64,000 nt of DNA from Anaerolineaceae bacterium (GTDB lineage: Bacteria > Chloroflexota > Anaerolineae > Aggregatilineales > Phototrophicaceae). The stretch spans positions 434,001-498,000 of the forward strand of contig JACKCG010000002.1 in the NCBI GenBank assembly GCA_020634135.1. The letters are read 5' to 3'. A program made the position numbers and the translations under genes. The notes under the pieces were generated by a model. The model saw nothing but the letters and a program-made list of their open reading frames with translations, was not told where the DNA came from and made no database searches. Shown in pieces: positions 34,801 through 42,983 of the stretch (position 1 is the first letter of the stretch; the number at the start of each line of letters is the position of its first letter).

Positions 34801-35181
34801 GTAGTACGGGCGTCCAGCTTCAGCCGTACTCCGCCCCTGACTCGTACCGGCCTGTGGCTGCGCTACCAGGACGAAAACAACTTCCTGGCCTTCATGATCC
34901 GCAGCGATGGGCGCTACTGGATTGCCCGCTGGTCGGATAATGAGTACCACGAACTGATTGAGGACTGGACGGCCAGCGCCGCCATCAACATCGGGGATAA
35001 TGCTCTCAATACACTGCGGATTGACAGCACCGGGAGTACCTTTGACTTTTACATCAACGGGCGCTACGTGGACAGCGTGACCGACGCGACCTGGCCGGAT
35101 GGACGCCTGGCGTTTTTCGGTTCGTCGGACGATGTGCCGCTGTCGTTCGATATGGACTATATCCGTATCTGCGCGAGATAG
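31891..35181 (+). CDS. TIR domain-Ser/Thr protein kinase-SH3b receptor fusion
   Basis: A 1096-residue protein. The TIR domain comes first (residues 1-135: MASVFISYRRRP, LDVERMEGAG, SDWVRREIEQA with a candidate catalytic Glu). An RD-type Ser/Thr kinase follows (about 170-435: GQGGMGAVYRA, Lys in VAFKVL, IHRDIKASN, VDFGIAK, APEQWRG). After a Pro-rich linker comes one membrane helix near residue 540, then Thr/Pro stalks with two extracytoplasmic SH3b domains (about 630-690 and 800-870). A C-terminal concanavalin/LamG-like jelly roll completes it (about 910-1095). I start at ATG 31891 because the TIR domain begins there; the 31825 frame start adds unrelated residues. Topology: TIR and kinase inside, sensors outside. 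The FAD oxidoreductase begins on the next base. Confidence 0.92.
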   Translation: MASVFISYRRRPSAILAQLIGRDLREQGIEVYLDVERMEGAGVFPSRLMDAIEQCDVFVCLVGDTTFESDWVRREIEQAHRQGKPMIPVFQESYEPIPLDQAPTHYIKELLEHDGVQVFDIKNVYVPAAIAQLAQMVENTAGWHQAPTKEVEIPSQPILNIDNLSGQTIAGYAVLDLLGQGGMGAVYRAHQTSLGRDVAFKVLTPALASQPDYAQRFSREARTSAALEHAHIVPVHDYGTFGGVSYVVMRLLTGGSLAERLYQAQENGGDLPPLSESAEVIKHLASALDYAHSRGVIHRDIKASNVMFDDQGSAFLVDFGIAKLTHATTGLTGSGMVIGTPSYMAPEQWRGESITPATDQYALGVLAYSMVTGRLPFEAPTPFALMHKHLNEEPTPPQFWRETLPENIKAVLDQALAKHPRNRFPSCTEFAAALVEAVKESGEMPSGFFRKPLRGKAASPVRPVTPTAGKAPTPAPSRKPAPAPVPADADLPTITPPPMSGSGTGQSTVPQPAQGLSPATTGETTRVSPLRAIGSKPLVWGAAIIALLIISGLVLVVLPQASQQAAGETATSAAEIATGTAGALALQPTATDTRTAPPIDTATKTDTPTATLTATPTVTNTPTDTPTATPATPIAIALRSIPLRGGPGLNYPQVGSLVLGEQLDIAGISEDGAWYQVLMVDGSLGWMAVSQSDTYGNIAAVPIALAPTNTPTNTATPTNTVTPTNTSTPTDTATPTPTSTDTPTSTATPTATPTATATSTPTATATQTATFAFTATPTNTITPFPTNTPTRPALVSCPGALPSQLYPGAAGFVRDEDRRAVNVRSGPGVDRERIDQIQVNETFTVIDGPTCRDNLAWFHIRYGGGALDGWIAEGDDYYFVAPVGTQNTGPVRTPPPDGYVLSGTCSRVLIEDNFTGGTSRNDWFLGTGNRSVMEIVNGAYELRIGTGSGSNPTTWGSLRGFIFSDARVEAVVRASSFSRTPPLTRTGLWLRYQDENNFLAFMIRSDGRYWIARWSDNEYHELIEDWTASAAINIGDNALNTLRIDSTGSTFDFYINGRYVDSVTDATWPDGRLAFFGSSDDVPLSFDMDYIRICAR

Positions 35182-36519
35182 ATGACCGCATCGCGTTTTT
35201 CCTCTAATCCCGGCCCTGCGGAATGGCCGCAAACTGCTGATGCTGTCATTATTGGCGGCGGCCCGGCGGGGACGGCGGCGGCCTGGGCTTTAGAGCGGGC
35301 TATGCCGGGGCTGCGAATCGCCCTGATCGAGCAGGGTGGGCAGCTTGGGATGGGTGCGTCCCTGGGGTCACTGGAGAATTTCCGTACCTGTTGGGCAGCG
35401 CCGTGTTTAGCGCGGATGATGCAGCGCAGCCTTGAAGTGTTCCAGCACGCCGACGAGGAACTCCATCCCGGCGCGACGGCGACTCTAAGCCGAAAGCAGC
35501 AAGGCTACCTGTTCCTGGCCTTTAGCGAGCAGGGGGCAGCGGCGCTCAAGCGGGATGTCGAGCATCTGCACGACTGCGGCCTGACACATACCGAATTTCT
35601 GCCTGGCAGCGAAGTTCACGCCCGTTACCCCTGGCTGGGCGAGCGCGTGACCGCTGCCAAATACGACCCCCACGCCGGTTGGCTGGATTCCAACGCCCTG
35701 ATTTATGCCTTCGCCCACAGCACGCAGACGACGCGCTTTCTGCTGGATGTGCGCGATGTGCGGATTGTCGCAGCAGGCGGCAAAGTGACCGGCGTAGCGA
35801 CAGCGAACGGGATGATCGCCGCGCCGCTGGTACTGATCGCTGCCGGAGCGGGGTCGCGGGAGGTGGGGCGCACCGCCGGTGTTGAACTGCCTATCGTCGT
35901 GCAGCCGCGCCAGAGCTTCACGACGCCCTGGCGGCATGAGACTTTCCCCGCTGACAGCCCGTGTATCATCAGCGCCGCGCCGTTCCCGCATGTGCGCCCG
36001 GAAGCGCGGGATGGCGCGATTTTCGGCTGGGAGTACCGCTGGAACAGTCGCCCGTCGCTGCCCGGTGAGCCGGTTCAGGAATACCTGGCCGAACCCCGCT
36101 GGCCGATGGAACGCTTCAAAGACCCGCGTTTTCCCTCGGTGACGCTGGCGCTGCTGGCGCGGCAGTTCGGCCACCGGGCGGGCGAAGGCTTTGCTGACCC
36201 GCGTTACCTGCGCGGCATCGCCCACCGTGCCGGGTATTATGTCTCCCGCGACCACACCGCCGCCTATCATACTGACTCAAACGGCGTGCGGCATCCCTAC
36301 CACAGCCAGCGGGCGATACTCGATGCTTGGCCGGGTATAGACGGCCTGTATCTCTCGGTGGCGCATGTCGGGCATGGCATCATGTCCGCTCCTGCCGCCG
36401 GGGAGATCATCGCGGCGCGAATGCTCGGTAACCCGCTGCCTGACCCGGTTTACGCCGACTTCAGCCTGTCCGCCACTTACGTGGAACACGACGCCGGGGG
36501 ACTGTCGTTGCCGTCATAG
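35182..36519 (+). CDS. FAD-dependent oxidoreductase of the DAO (glycine/sarcosine oxidase) family
   Basis: A 445-residue DAO-type flavoprotein. The N-terminal Rossmann FAD site is AVIIGGGPAGTAAAWALE. The ribityl-side second site ends with LILIAAGAGSREVGR-type sequence. The C-terminal GLYLSVAHVGHGIMSAPAAGEIIA is the usual DAO substrate/FAD cap. Substrates for the family are amino acids and related amines; specificity is not readable here. ATG 35182 directly abuts the TIR-kinase stop, so it is likely translated from the same mRNA, although no functional link is obvious. A minus-strand clpC gene converges on it. Confidence 0.9.
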   Translation: MTASRFSSNPGPAEWPQTADAVIIGGGPAGTAAAWALERAMPGLRIALIEQGGQLGMGASLGSLENFRTCWAAPCLARMMQRSLEVFQHADEELHPGATATLSRKQQGYLFLAFSEQGAAALKRDVEHLHDCGLTHTEFLPGSEVHARYPWLGERVTAAKYDPHAGWLDSNALIYAFAHSTQTTRFLLDVRDVRIVAAGGKVTGVATANGMIAAPLVLIAAGAGSREVGRTAGVELPIVVQPRQSFTTPWRHETFPADSPCIISAAPFPHVRPEARDGAIFGWEYRWNSRPSLPGEPVQEYLAEPRWPMERFKDPRFPSVTLALLARQFGHRAGEGFADPRYLRGIAHRAGYYVSRDHTAAYHTDSNGVRHPYHSQRAILDAWPGIDGLYLSVAHVGHGIMSAPAAGEIIAARMLGNPLPDPVYADFSLSATYVEHDAGGLSLPS

Positions 36520-36591
36520 AGCATACACGTTCGACATCGCCATCCGTGCCGCGCTTGCCCACGTTGCCGCTCTGGCGGCGGGGTAGAGAAT

Positions 36592-36623
36592 CAAAAGTGG
36601 GACTCTCGATTGAGAATCCCACT
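36592..36623 (-). terminator. Intrinsic terminator of clpC
   Basis: On the minus strand a 12-bp stem with one mismatch (36623-36612 with 36607-36596) has a 4-nt loop and is followed by TTTTGA. It lies 27 nt after the clpC stop. It could also slow plus-strand transcripts from the FAD oxidoreductase. Confidence 0.8.
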
Positions 36624-36649
36624 GATTGTTTACGGAGTAGCCGTCGTCG

Positions 36650-39160
36650 TTACGCGGGCGGCGCTTCCTCCACCGGAATGTCATCATCTTCCGCTTCCAG
36701 GGTGGTCAGCAGCAGTTCGTCGCTTTCGCTCACCCCGGCCTGCACGATGCTGGCGAAGGGGAACTCGCCGGAAAGGATGCCGTCGGAGAGGGCGTCTTCC
36801 AGCTCATTCTGGATGAGGCGGCGCAGCGGACGCGCACCGTATTCAGGGTCGTAACCCTTCTGCGCGAACCACTCGCGGGCTTCCTCGCTGATTTCCAGCG
36901 TAATCGCATGTTCCACCAGGCGCTCGCCAACCTTCTTGATTTCCAGGTCAACGATCTGCTTGATTTCCTCCCGCGTCAGCGCACGGAATACCACCGTCGC
37001 ATCCACACGGTTGAGGAACTCTGGCCGGAAAGCGCGGCGCAGTTGATCCAGCACGTTTTTGCGCATCTCGGTATAGGTTTCCTGGTCCAGCCGCGCTTCA
37101 TCACGGGGGATATCGAAACCGAGGGAGTGATTGCCCTTGATGACTTCCGCGCCGACGTTGCTCGTCATGATGATGATCGCGTTGCGGAAGCTCACGGTAC
37201 GCCCGCGAGCGTCGGTCAACTGGCCCTCTTCCATCACCTGGAGCAGCATATTGAAGGCTTCCGGGTGGGCTTTTTCGATCTCGTCAAACACGACAATGCT
37301 GTACGGGCGGCGGCGGATGGACTCGGTGAGCTGCCCGGCGTCTTCGTAGCCCACATACCCTGGGGGCGCACCCACCAGGCGGGCAACCGAGTGCCGCTCC
37401 ATGAATTCGCTCATGTCGAGCTGCACCAGCGCGTCTTCGCTGCCGAACAGGAATTCGGCCAGCGCCTTGGTCAGTTCGGTCTTGCCGACACCCGTCGGCC
37501 CCAGGAACATGAACGACCCAATCGGGCGACGCGGGTCTTTCAACCCGGCGCGGGCGCGGCGCACCGCCTTGCTGATCGCCAGAATCGCCTCATTCTGGCC
37601 GATGATGCGCTTGTGGAGGTCTTCCTCCATGTGCATCAGTTTCTCGCCCTCTTCACCGGCGATGCGCGTGACCGGGATGCCCGTCCACATGGAGACGACT
37701 TCGGAAATATCCTCAGCGCCCAGGCGGGGCTGGTTGGTTTCCCGGTTCCAGTTCAGCTTCAGGCGGTCAAGCATGGCCCGCAGTTCATCGTGCTGGCGGC
37801 GCAGCAGTTCGGCGTCTTCCGAATTCGCGTCGTCTTTTTCCAGCGCGCCCAGGTCATCTTCAATCTGTTCGATTTCGATCTCGGCCTTGCGTACCTGTGC
37901 CGCTTCGGGACTCTTGTACATCCGCAGCCGGGCCGCGCCTTCGTCAATCAGGTCAATCGCCTTATCCGGCAGGAAGCGATCCGGCACATACCGGGCGGAG
38001 AGATTGGCGGCGGCTTCAATCGCCTCGTCGGTGATTTCGACACTATGATGTTCCTGGTAGGGGATTTTGATGCCCTGGAGGATTTCGATAGTTTCCTCAA
38101 TGGTCGGCTCATCCACCAGAATCTGCTGGAAACGCCGTTCCAGCGCCGCATCACTTTCGATGTGCTTGCGGTACTCATCCAGAGTGGTCGCGCCGATGCA
38201 CTGGAGTTCACCGCGAGAAAGCGCCGGTTTCAGAATATTGGCGGCGTCCACGCTGCTCCCGGCAGAGCCTGCGCCCACCAGCATGTGGACTTCATCAATA
38301 AACAGGATACTATCGGAAGACTTCAGTTCTTCAATCACGCGCTTGAGGCGTTCTTCAAACTGGCCGCGATACATCGTCCCCGCAACCAGGGACCCGACAT
38401 CCAATTGCAGTACCCGTTTGTTCAGCAGCTGCTTGGGCGTTTCGCCCTGGACAATCCGCTGCGCCAGGCCTTCGACAATGGCTGTCTTACCGACGCCTGG
38501 TTCGCCGATCAACGCCGGGTTATTCTTGCGGCGGCGGCTCAACACCTGGATGACGCGCTCGATTTCCGTCTCGCGCCCGACAACCGGGTCGAGTTTGCCG
38601 TCCCGCGCCATCGCCGTCAGGTCGGAGGCGAGCTGGTCAACCAGCGGTGTTTTGTTATCCGCCTTTGATTTAGGGGCGGATCGCTCCTGGCCGGTCTGCG
38701 AAGTCTGCATCGGGCTTTCCTGCAAGACCCGGCGGGTCTGTTTGCGGATGTCGTCCGGGCTGATACCCAGGCGCCGCAGCACATCAATAGCGACTCCATC
38801 GGTCTGACGAACCAGCCCCAGGAGCAGATGCTCGGTGCCGATATAATGGTGTCCCATCCGGCGGGCTTCATCAACCGCCAGTTCCAGGACACGCTTGGTG
38901 CCGGGCGAGAGATCGAGGTTGGTGGTGCTGGTGCGGGTAGACGCCCGTGTCATCTGTTCGACCAGGTCTTCTACCCGGCGCTGTTCCAGACCCAGGTCAC
39001 GCAGTACGCGCCCGGCCACACCGCCATCTTCTCGCAACAGCCCTAACAACAAATGTTCAGTGCCGATGTAGTTATGCTGGAGGCGTTCGGCTTCTTCTTG
39101 TGCCAGACTCAATACCTTCCGCGCCCGCTGGGTGAAACGCTCCATCTTATTGTTTGGCAC
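36650..39160 (-). CDS. clpC: ATP-dependent Clp protease ATP-binding subunit ClpC
   Basis: An 836-residue Clp/Hsp100 AAA+ unfoldase. Two ClpN repeats occupy residues 1-145 (YIGTEHLLLGLLRED and YIGTEHLLLGLVRQ). AAA-1 has Walker A GEPGVGKTAIVEGLA and Walker B LFIDEVHMLVGAG. A short middle coiled coil (about 415-465) is of ClpC type, far shorter than in ClpB. AAA-2 has GPTGVGKTELTKALAE, VVFDEIEKAHPE and the sensor GARPLRRLIQ. The start is GTG 39160 with GGAGG 8 nt upstream. ClpC feeds substrates to ClpP; no clpP, mcsAB or ctsR gene is adjacent, and no CtsR box was seen upstream. Confidence 0.96.
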   Translation of the reverse strand: MPNNKMERFTQRARKVLSLAQEEAERLQHNYIGTEHLLLGLLREDGGVAGRVLRDLGLEQRRVEDLVEQMTRASTRTSTTNLDLSPGTKRVLELAVDEARRMGHHYIGTEHLLLGLVRQTDGVAIDVLRRLGISPDDIRKQTRRVLQESPMQTSQTGQERSAPKSKADNKTPLVDQLASDLTAMARDGKLDPVVGRETEIERVIQVLSRRRKNNPALIGEPGVGKTAIVEGLAQRIVQGETPKQLLNKRVLQLDVGSLVAGTMYRGQFEERLKRVIEELKSSDSILFIDEVHMLVGAGSAGSSVDAANILKPALSRGELQCIGATTLDEYRKHIESDAALERRFQQILVDEPTIEETIEILQGIKIPYQEHHSVEITDEAIEAAANLSARYVPDRFLPDKAIDLIDEGAARLRMYKSPEAAQVRKAEIEIEQIEDDLGALEKDDANSEDAELLRRQHDELRAMLDRLKLNWNRETNQPRLGAEDISEVVSMWTGIPVTRIAGEEGEKLMHMEEDLHKRIIGQNEAILAISKAVRRARAGLKDPRRPIGSFMFLGPTGVGKTELTKALAEFLFGSEDALVQLDMSEFMERHSVARLVGAPPGYVGYEDAGQLTESIRRRPYSIVVFDEIEKAHPEAFNMLLQVMEEGQLTDARGRTVSFRNAIIIMTSNVGAEVIKGNHSLGFDIPRDEARLDQETYTEMRKNVLDQLRRAFRPEFLNRVDATVVFRALTREEIKQIVDLEIKKVGERLVEHAITLEISEEAREWFAQKGYDPEYGARPLRRLIQNELEDALSDGILSGEFPFASIVQAGVSESDELLLTTLEAEDDDIPVEEAPPA

Positions 39161-39556
39161 GGTTTCAATCCTCCGTTAATCCGTGACGAATCAACCGCCA
39201 CAACATCAGTTACACGATAAATGCAAAGGCTTCATTGGCCGAACACACCGGCCATACTACAACAGATGAAGCAATGGGATAAATCATAACGCACGTCACG
39301 ATCCCACCGCCTTAACTCCAATACGGAATGTTGCCATGAGTCTGAACCACAGACACCGCTGGCATTTTAAATTTTACCAATTATACCAGTAGACGCCAGT
39401 GCCATTCATCTGAAGAGCATACATAATCCATTAGAATCCACTCAGAAATATTACAAAAAGCCAATTCTAACAAGCAAAAAGGGGTAGCCTGCCTTACAGC
39501 CCCCCTTACAACCGGTTGATAAGCCTGTATGGATCAGGCCTACTGACCAACCATGA
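39161..39556. other. Intergenic region between rpsA and clpC
   Basis: It contains the rpsA terminator (39474-39508) and the clpC promoter region. A TATAAT on the minus strand at 39385-39380 is the best -10, but its -35 is poor (TGAATG at 17 nt). It would give a leader of about 215 nt. No CIRCE or CtsR operator is visible. Confidence 0.45.
39474..39508 (-). terminator. Intrinsic terminator of rpsA
   Basis: On the minus strand AAGGGG pairs with CCCCTT, with an inner CTG/CAG stem, followed by TTTTTGC (39480-39474). It lies about 50 nt after the rpsA stop. Confidence 0.7.
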
Positions 39557-40945
39557 TTATTCGTTATCTTCGTCTCCGCTGAACCAATCCAGATCAAGAT
39601 ATTCGGCGGAATTAACCCGTTTGAGGCTTAACCCCAAGCGCCGCTGCTCAATATCCATCTTCACCACACGCAGCGTCAGCGTTTCATTGTCGTTGACGAC
39701 TTCACGCGGATGGCTTACCCGTTGGTCAGAAAGCTCTGAAATATGCACCAGCCCTTCGATTTCGGGCAAATCCACCAGGCGAACGAAGGCGCCAAATTTG
39801 GTGAGTTTGGTCACAACGCCCTGTACCAGCTGGCCGATGCTGTAGGTCGTGGCAACAGTATCCCAGGGGTCTTCTTCCTGGCGTTTCATACTGAGTCCGA
39901 TGCGCTTGTTATCCGGGTCAACACTGATAACCTCAACCTTGACCTCCTGGCCGATAGTGAGGAGATCACGCGGGTGGGTCACATGCGCCCAGGACATCTC
40001 GGTGAGGTGGACCAGCCCTTCCGCGCCGCCCACATCCACGAAAGCGCCGAAATCCACGAGACTCACGACACGCCCGGTACGGACTTCGCCCACGCGCAGG
40101 TCGCTAATCAGGTTTTCCTTGCGGCTTTCACGCGATTCACGGGTGGCCGCCCGTTCGGAAAGGATCAGCCGGTTGCGCCCCCGGTCAACTTCCATCACCT
40201 TGACGGAAATCGGTTCATTGACCATCGCGCCCCAGCGTTCTTCCGGGGTTTCGCCCTGCATTTCGCGCCGCCGATCCGGGCCAATCTGACTCTGGGGGAC
40301 AAAGCCGCGCACTCGCCCAAAGCGCACAATCAGGCCGCCCTTGTTGTAACCCGAAATACGCCCTTCGTACACCTGCTTGCTCTTGACATGCTCCTGCGCC
40401 ATGCGCCAGTCCTGTTCTTCCAACGCCCGGTTGAAAGACAGTACCATGTTGCCGTTCACATCACTGGGATTGACGACGTAAACAGGGATCGTCTCCCCCT
40501 CTTTGAGCATCTCCAGTGTTTCCCGGTTCATGCGCTCCAGTTCACGACCAGGGATAACTCCCTCGGTCTTGCCGCCCACATCCACGTACACGGCAGTAGG
40601 TGATGTCGCGGTGATCTTGCCGTCCAGCATGTCACCACGCTTAGGCATATTCACTTCCGCTGCTTCTTGTCCCAGCCAGCTCCCCTCAGCGGGTGCTGCC
40701 TCCCCGGCGGTATCAACAACCTGCGATTCAGCCTCGGATGCGTCTACTTCCGCTTCCGCCGCTGGTGCATCTGGCGGCAGGGCTTCCGTTTCGTCCGCAT
40801 CCGATGTAGATGAGGCTTTAGCAGGTTCCGGCTCGCCAGTGCTGGTGTCGGGCGCAGTATCAACTTGCGTTTCTTCCGACTCGGCGGTTGAATCAGTGAT
40901 TTCCACTTCTTCGGACTCGCCCAGCCCTGGTAAATTTGAATTCAT
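39557..40945 (-). CDS. rpsA: 30S ribosomal protein S1 (four S1 domains)
   Basis: A 462-residue S1 protein that binds mRNA on the ribosome. An acidic, low-complexity N-terminal region covers residues 1-95 (Glu/Asp/Ala/Ser/Pro-rich). Four S1 RNA-binding domains follow, at about 100-175, 190-275, 285-360 and 375-455. The first is divergent, as in other S1 proteins. The third (GRVVSLVDFGAFVDVGGAEGLVH) and fourth (GVVTKLTKFGAFVRL) keep the classic F-G-A-F strand. Four domains rather than six is the shorter form seen outside Proteobacteria. A near-consensus promoter precedes it and a terminator follows, so it is monocistronic. Confidence 0.93.
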   Translation of the reverse strand: MNSNLPGLGESEEVEITDSTAESEETQVDTAPDTSTGEPEPAKASSTSDADETEALPPDAPAAEAEVDASEAESQVVDTAGEAAPAEGSWLGQEAAEVNMPKRGDMLDGKITATSPTAVYVDVGGKTEGVIPGRELERMNRETLEMLKEGETIPVYVVNPSDVNGNMVLSFNRALEEQDWRMAQEHVKSKQVYEGRISGYNKGGLIVRFGRVRGFVPQSQIGPDRRREMQGETPEERWGAMVNEPISVKVMEVDRGRNRLILSERAATRESRESRKENLISDLRVGEVRTGRVVSLVDFGAFVDVGGAEGLVHLTEMSWAHVTHPRDLLTIGQEVKVEVISVDPDNKRIGLSMKRQEEDPWDTVATTYSIGQLVQGVVTKLTKFGAFVRLVDLPEIEGLVHISELSDQRVSHPREVVNDNETLTLRVVKMDIEQRRLGLSLKRVNSAEYLDLDWFSGDEDNE

Positions 40946-40985
40946 GACGGTCTATAATCTCCTGTACACCTGGGTACAGGCGCGG

Positions 40986-41014
40986 ATTATACCCACTGCG
41001 CTGCAAAGAATCAA
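40986..41014 (-). promoter_or_regulatory. rpsA promoter
   Basis: On the minus strand TTGATT (41014-41009), a 17-nt spacer and TATAAT (40991-40986) precede the rpsA ATG at 40945. AGGAG lies 12 nt before the start codon. The leader is about 35 nt. Confidence 0.85.
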
Positions 41015-41135
41015 ACAAAAAACAGGGCAATTCGGCACATTTCATGATACTGGTAACAAAACGAGAAAATGCCCCGATAGGGGAGTTGCCAATGGGCAAG
41101 CCCGCCGGCTGACTGCATACGGACTGCCCATTCGA

Positions 41136-42983
41136 TTATTCTGGCTGGTGCTGGCGGGCTGGCTCAGAGTCGCCGTGCCAGAGATGCTGCATTTCTTCGC
41201 AGGTCGCCAGAAGCTCATCCAGTGACCCCTCGGCTTCAATCCGGCCATTTTTGAGAACGACGATATGGTCAGCCCGGCGCAGCGCCGCTTTGCGGTGTGA
41301 TACCACCAGGCACGTGACCTCTGACCGCTCGAAAACCCGCTCCCAGAGATAACGTTCGGTTTCCACGTCCAGGGCGCTGGAAAGATCATCAAAGACCAGG
41401 AGCTGCGAGTCGCGCACGAACATGCGTGCCGCCGCCGTCCGTTGAATCTGCCCACCGGAAAGTTTAACGCCTTTCGGGCCAACGACGGTGTCCAGACCGT
41501 GTTCCAGGCTTTCCATATCTGTTTCCATGACAGCCGCCCGGATCGCGGATTCGATTTCGGCGTCCGTTCGCCCCAGCCCCATCAGGATGTTATCGCGGAG
41601 CGTGTCGCTGAACAGGCGTGGCACCTGGGCTGTGTAGGCGCTGCGGGGTGGCACGAACCAGGTATCCGGTTTGCCGACTGGTTGATCGTTCCAGCGGATT
41701 TCCCCTGAATCTTTGGGCAGTAGACCGAGGAGCACCCGCAAAAGCGTAGTTTTGCCGGAGCCGATGCGCCCGGTTATTACCGTAAATGAGCCGCGTTCCA
41801 GACGCAGGTCAATTTCATCAATGCCGTTCTGTGTGCCGGGATAGTGGAAAGTCAGCCGGGAAGCCTCTACGCTGTGCAACTGATCGGCTGCGGTCAGCGG
41901 TGGGTAAACCACATCCGGGAAGCGGCCATCCATATACACCGGGCTGAACTCGGCCAACGCCTCGCTCGGCGCGCCTTCCATCAAGCGCCCCATACGCTCG
42001 ACTGAAATGCCAATCTGCTTGTAGCGGGCGACCAAAAGCCCCGAAAACGCTGTCAGGTCACTGATATATTCCAGATAGAATATGAACAGCGCCAGGTCGC
42101 CGACAGTAAACGCGCCACTTCGCATCGAACTCCCCGCCACGATCAGGATAACCCCTGTTCCCAGGTGAACCGCGTTGACGAAAATCGAATGCAGGATTTC
42201 ATTAAACAGGCGGTCTTTTACCGCGACTCCACGACGGCTCTCATTCAGCTCCTCAAAGTGCCGCAGCACGCCGGCCTCGGCAGTAGCGACCTTGATTGCC
42301 TGGACGCCGCCAAAGGTTTCACCGATGAACCCGGCGACAATCCCGGTCCATTTACGGCTGGCGCGGCGGTACTTCTCGATCTGGCTGGTGGCGGCATTAG
42401 CGATAAAACCGACGACCACAAACGGCACTAACGCCAACAGTGTCATTTCTGTACTGATGCTCAGCATGACCGTAATTGCCAGCGCCGAGAAAAACACCAT
42501 CCCCAGAATGTCATTAATCCACAGAGCGAACAGCGGGATTTCAAACACGTCCCCACGGAACCGGCTGATTGCTTCACCGGGCGAATCGGGCAGTGCCCGC
42601 GCGCCAGGGCGTTTGAGGATGTAGCTCAAGAGGTTCTTGCGCAAGAGTGTCATGGTAGAGATGAAAAATGGCACATTGGTCAGGATCAACCCGAAGAGTC
42701 CCGCCTGATGAACCAACTCGGCGATGAGCAGCAGCACGACGAGCATCCCCAGGCCGAATTGAGCCGGAGCGTCGCCCGTAACCAGATTGAAGAACTCGCG
42801 GATAAGCAGGCCGGGCGCCTGCGCCATCAGCATCAGCAAGAGCATCGCCAGCAGATTTGGCACCCAAAGATAGGGCCGGAAGCGGATCATGCGCCAGATG
42901 AGTTTCCAGGTTGCGATCCGGGGGAGCTTGGAGTCGTCGTCCTGGGGGATTGTTCCATGCAGAGTCGCGCTATCGGTGGTCAT
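41136..42983 (-). CDS. ABC exporter half-transporter, degenerate Walker B
   Basis: A 615-residue type IV ABC exporter: six membrane helices in residues 40-330, then the nucleotide-binding domain. Walker A is GRIGSGKTTLLRVL. The signature is LSGGQIQRTAAARM. Walker B reads LLVFDDLSSALD, so the catalytic Glu is Asp. Such a change marks the degenerate ATP site of heterodimeric exporters. The start is ATG 42983, overlapping the stop of the upstream partner by 4 nt; the longer ORF start at 43052 would lie inside that gene. Partner: the 42980-44728 protein. Substrate unknown (drug or lipid types are typical). Confidence 0.92.
   Translation of the reverse strand: MTTDSATLHGTIPQDDDSKLPRIATWKLIWRMIRFRPYLWVPNLLAMLLLMLMAQAPGLLIREFFNLVTGDAPAQFGLGMLVVLLLIAELVHQAGLFGLILTNVPFFISTMTLLRKNLLSYILKRPGARALPDSPGEAISRFRGDVFEIPLFALWINDILGMVFFSALAITVMLSISTEMTLLALVPFVVVGFIANAATSQIEKYRRASRKWTGIVAGFIGETFGGVQAIKVATAEAGVLRHFEELNESRRGVAVKDRLFNEILHSIFVNAVHLGTGVILIVAGSSMRSGAFTVGDLALFIFYLEYISDLTAFSGLLVARYKQIGISVERMGRLMEGAPSEALAEFSPVYMDGRFPDVVYPPLTAADQLHSVEASRLTFHYPGTQNGIDEIDLRLERGSFTVITGRIGSGKTTLLRVLLGLLPKDSGEIRWNDQPVGKPDTWFVPPRSAYTAQVPRLFSDTLRDNILMGLGRTDAEIESAIRAAVMETDMESLEHGLDTVVGPKGVKLSGGQIQRTAAARMFVRDSQLLVFDDLSSALDVETERYLWERVFERSEVTCLVVSHRKAALRRADHIVVLKNGRIEAEGSLDELLATCEEMQHLWHGDSEPARQHQPE

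Noticed and set aside
36908..38668. Long plus-strand open frame of 586 codons
   Set aside because: Entirely antisense to clpC, whose motifs are unmistakable. The product is a shadow of GC-rich codon use and has no domain logic.
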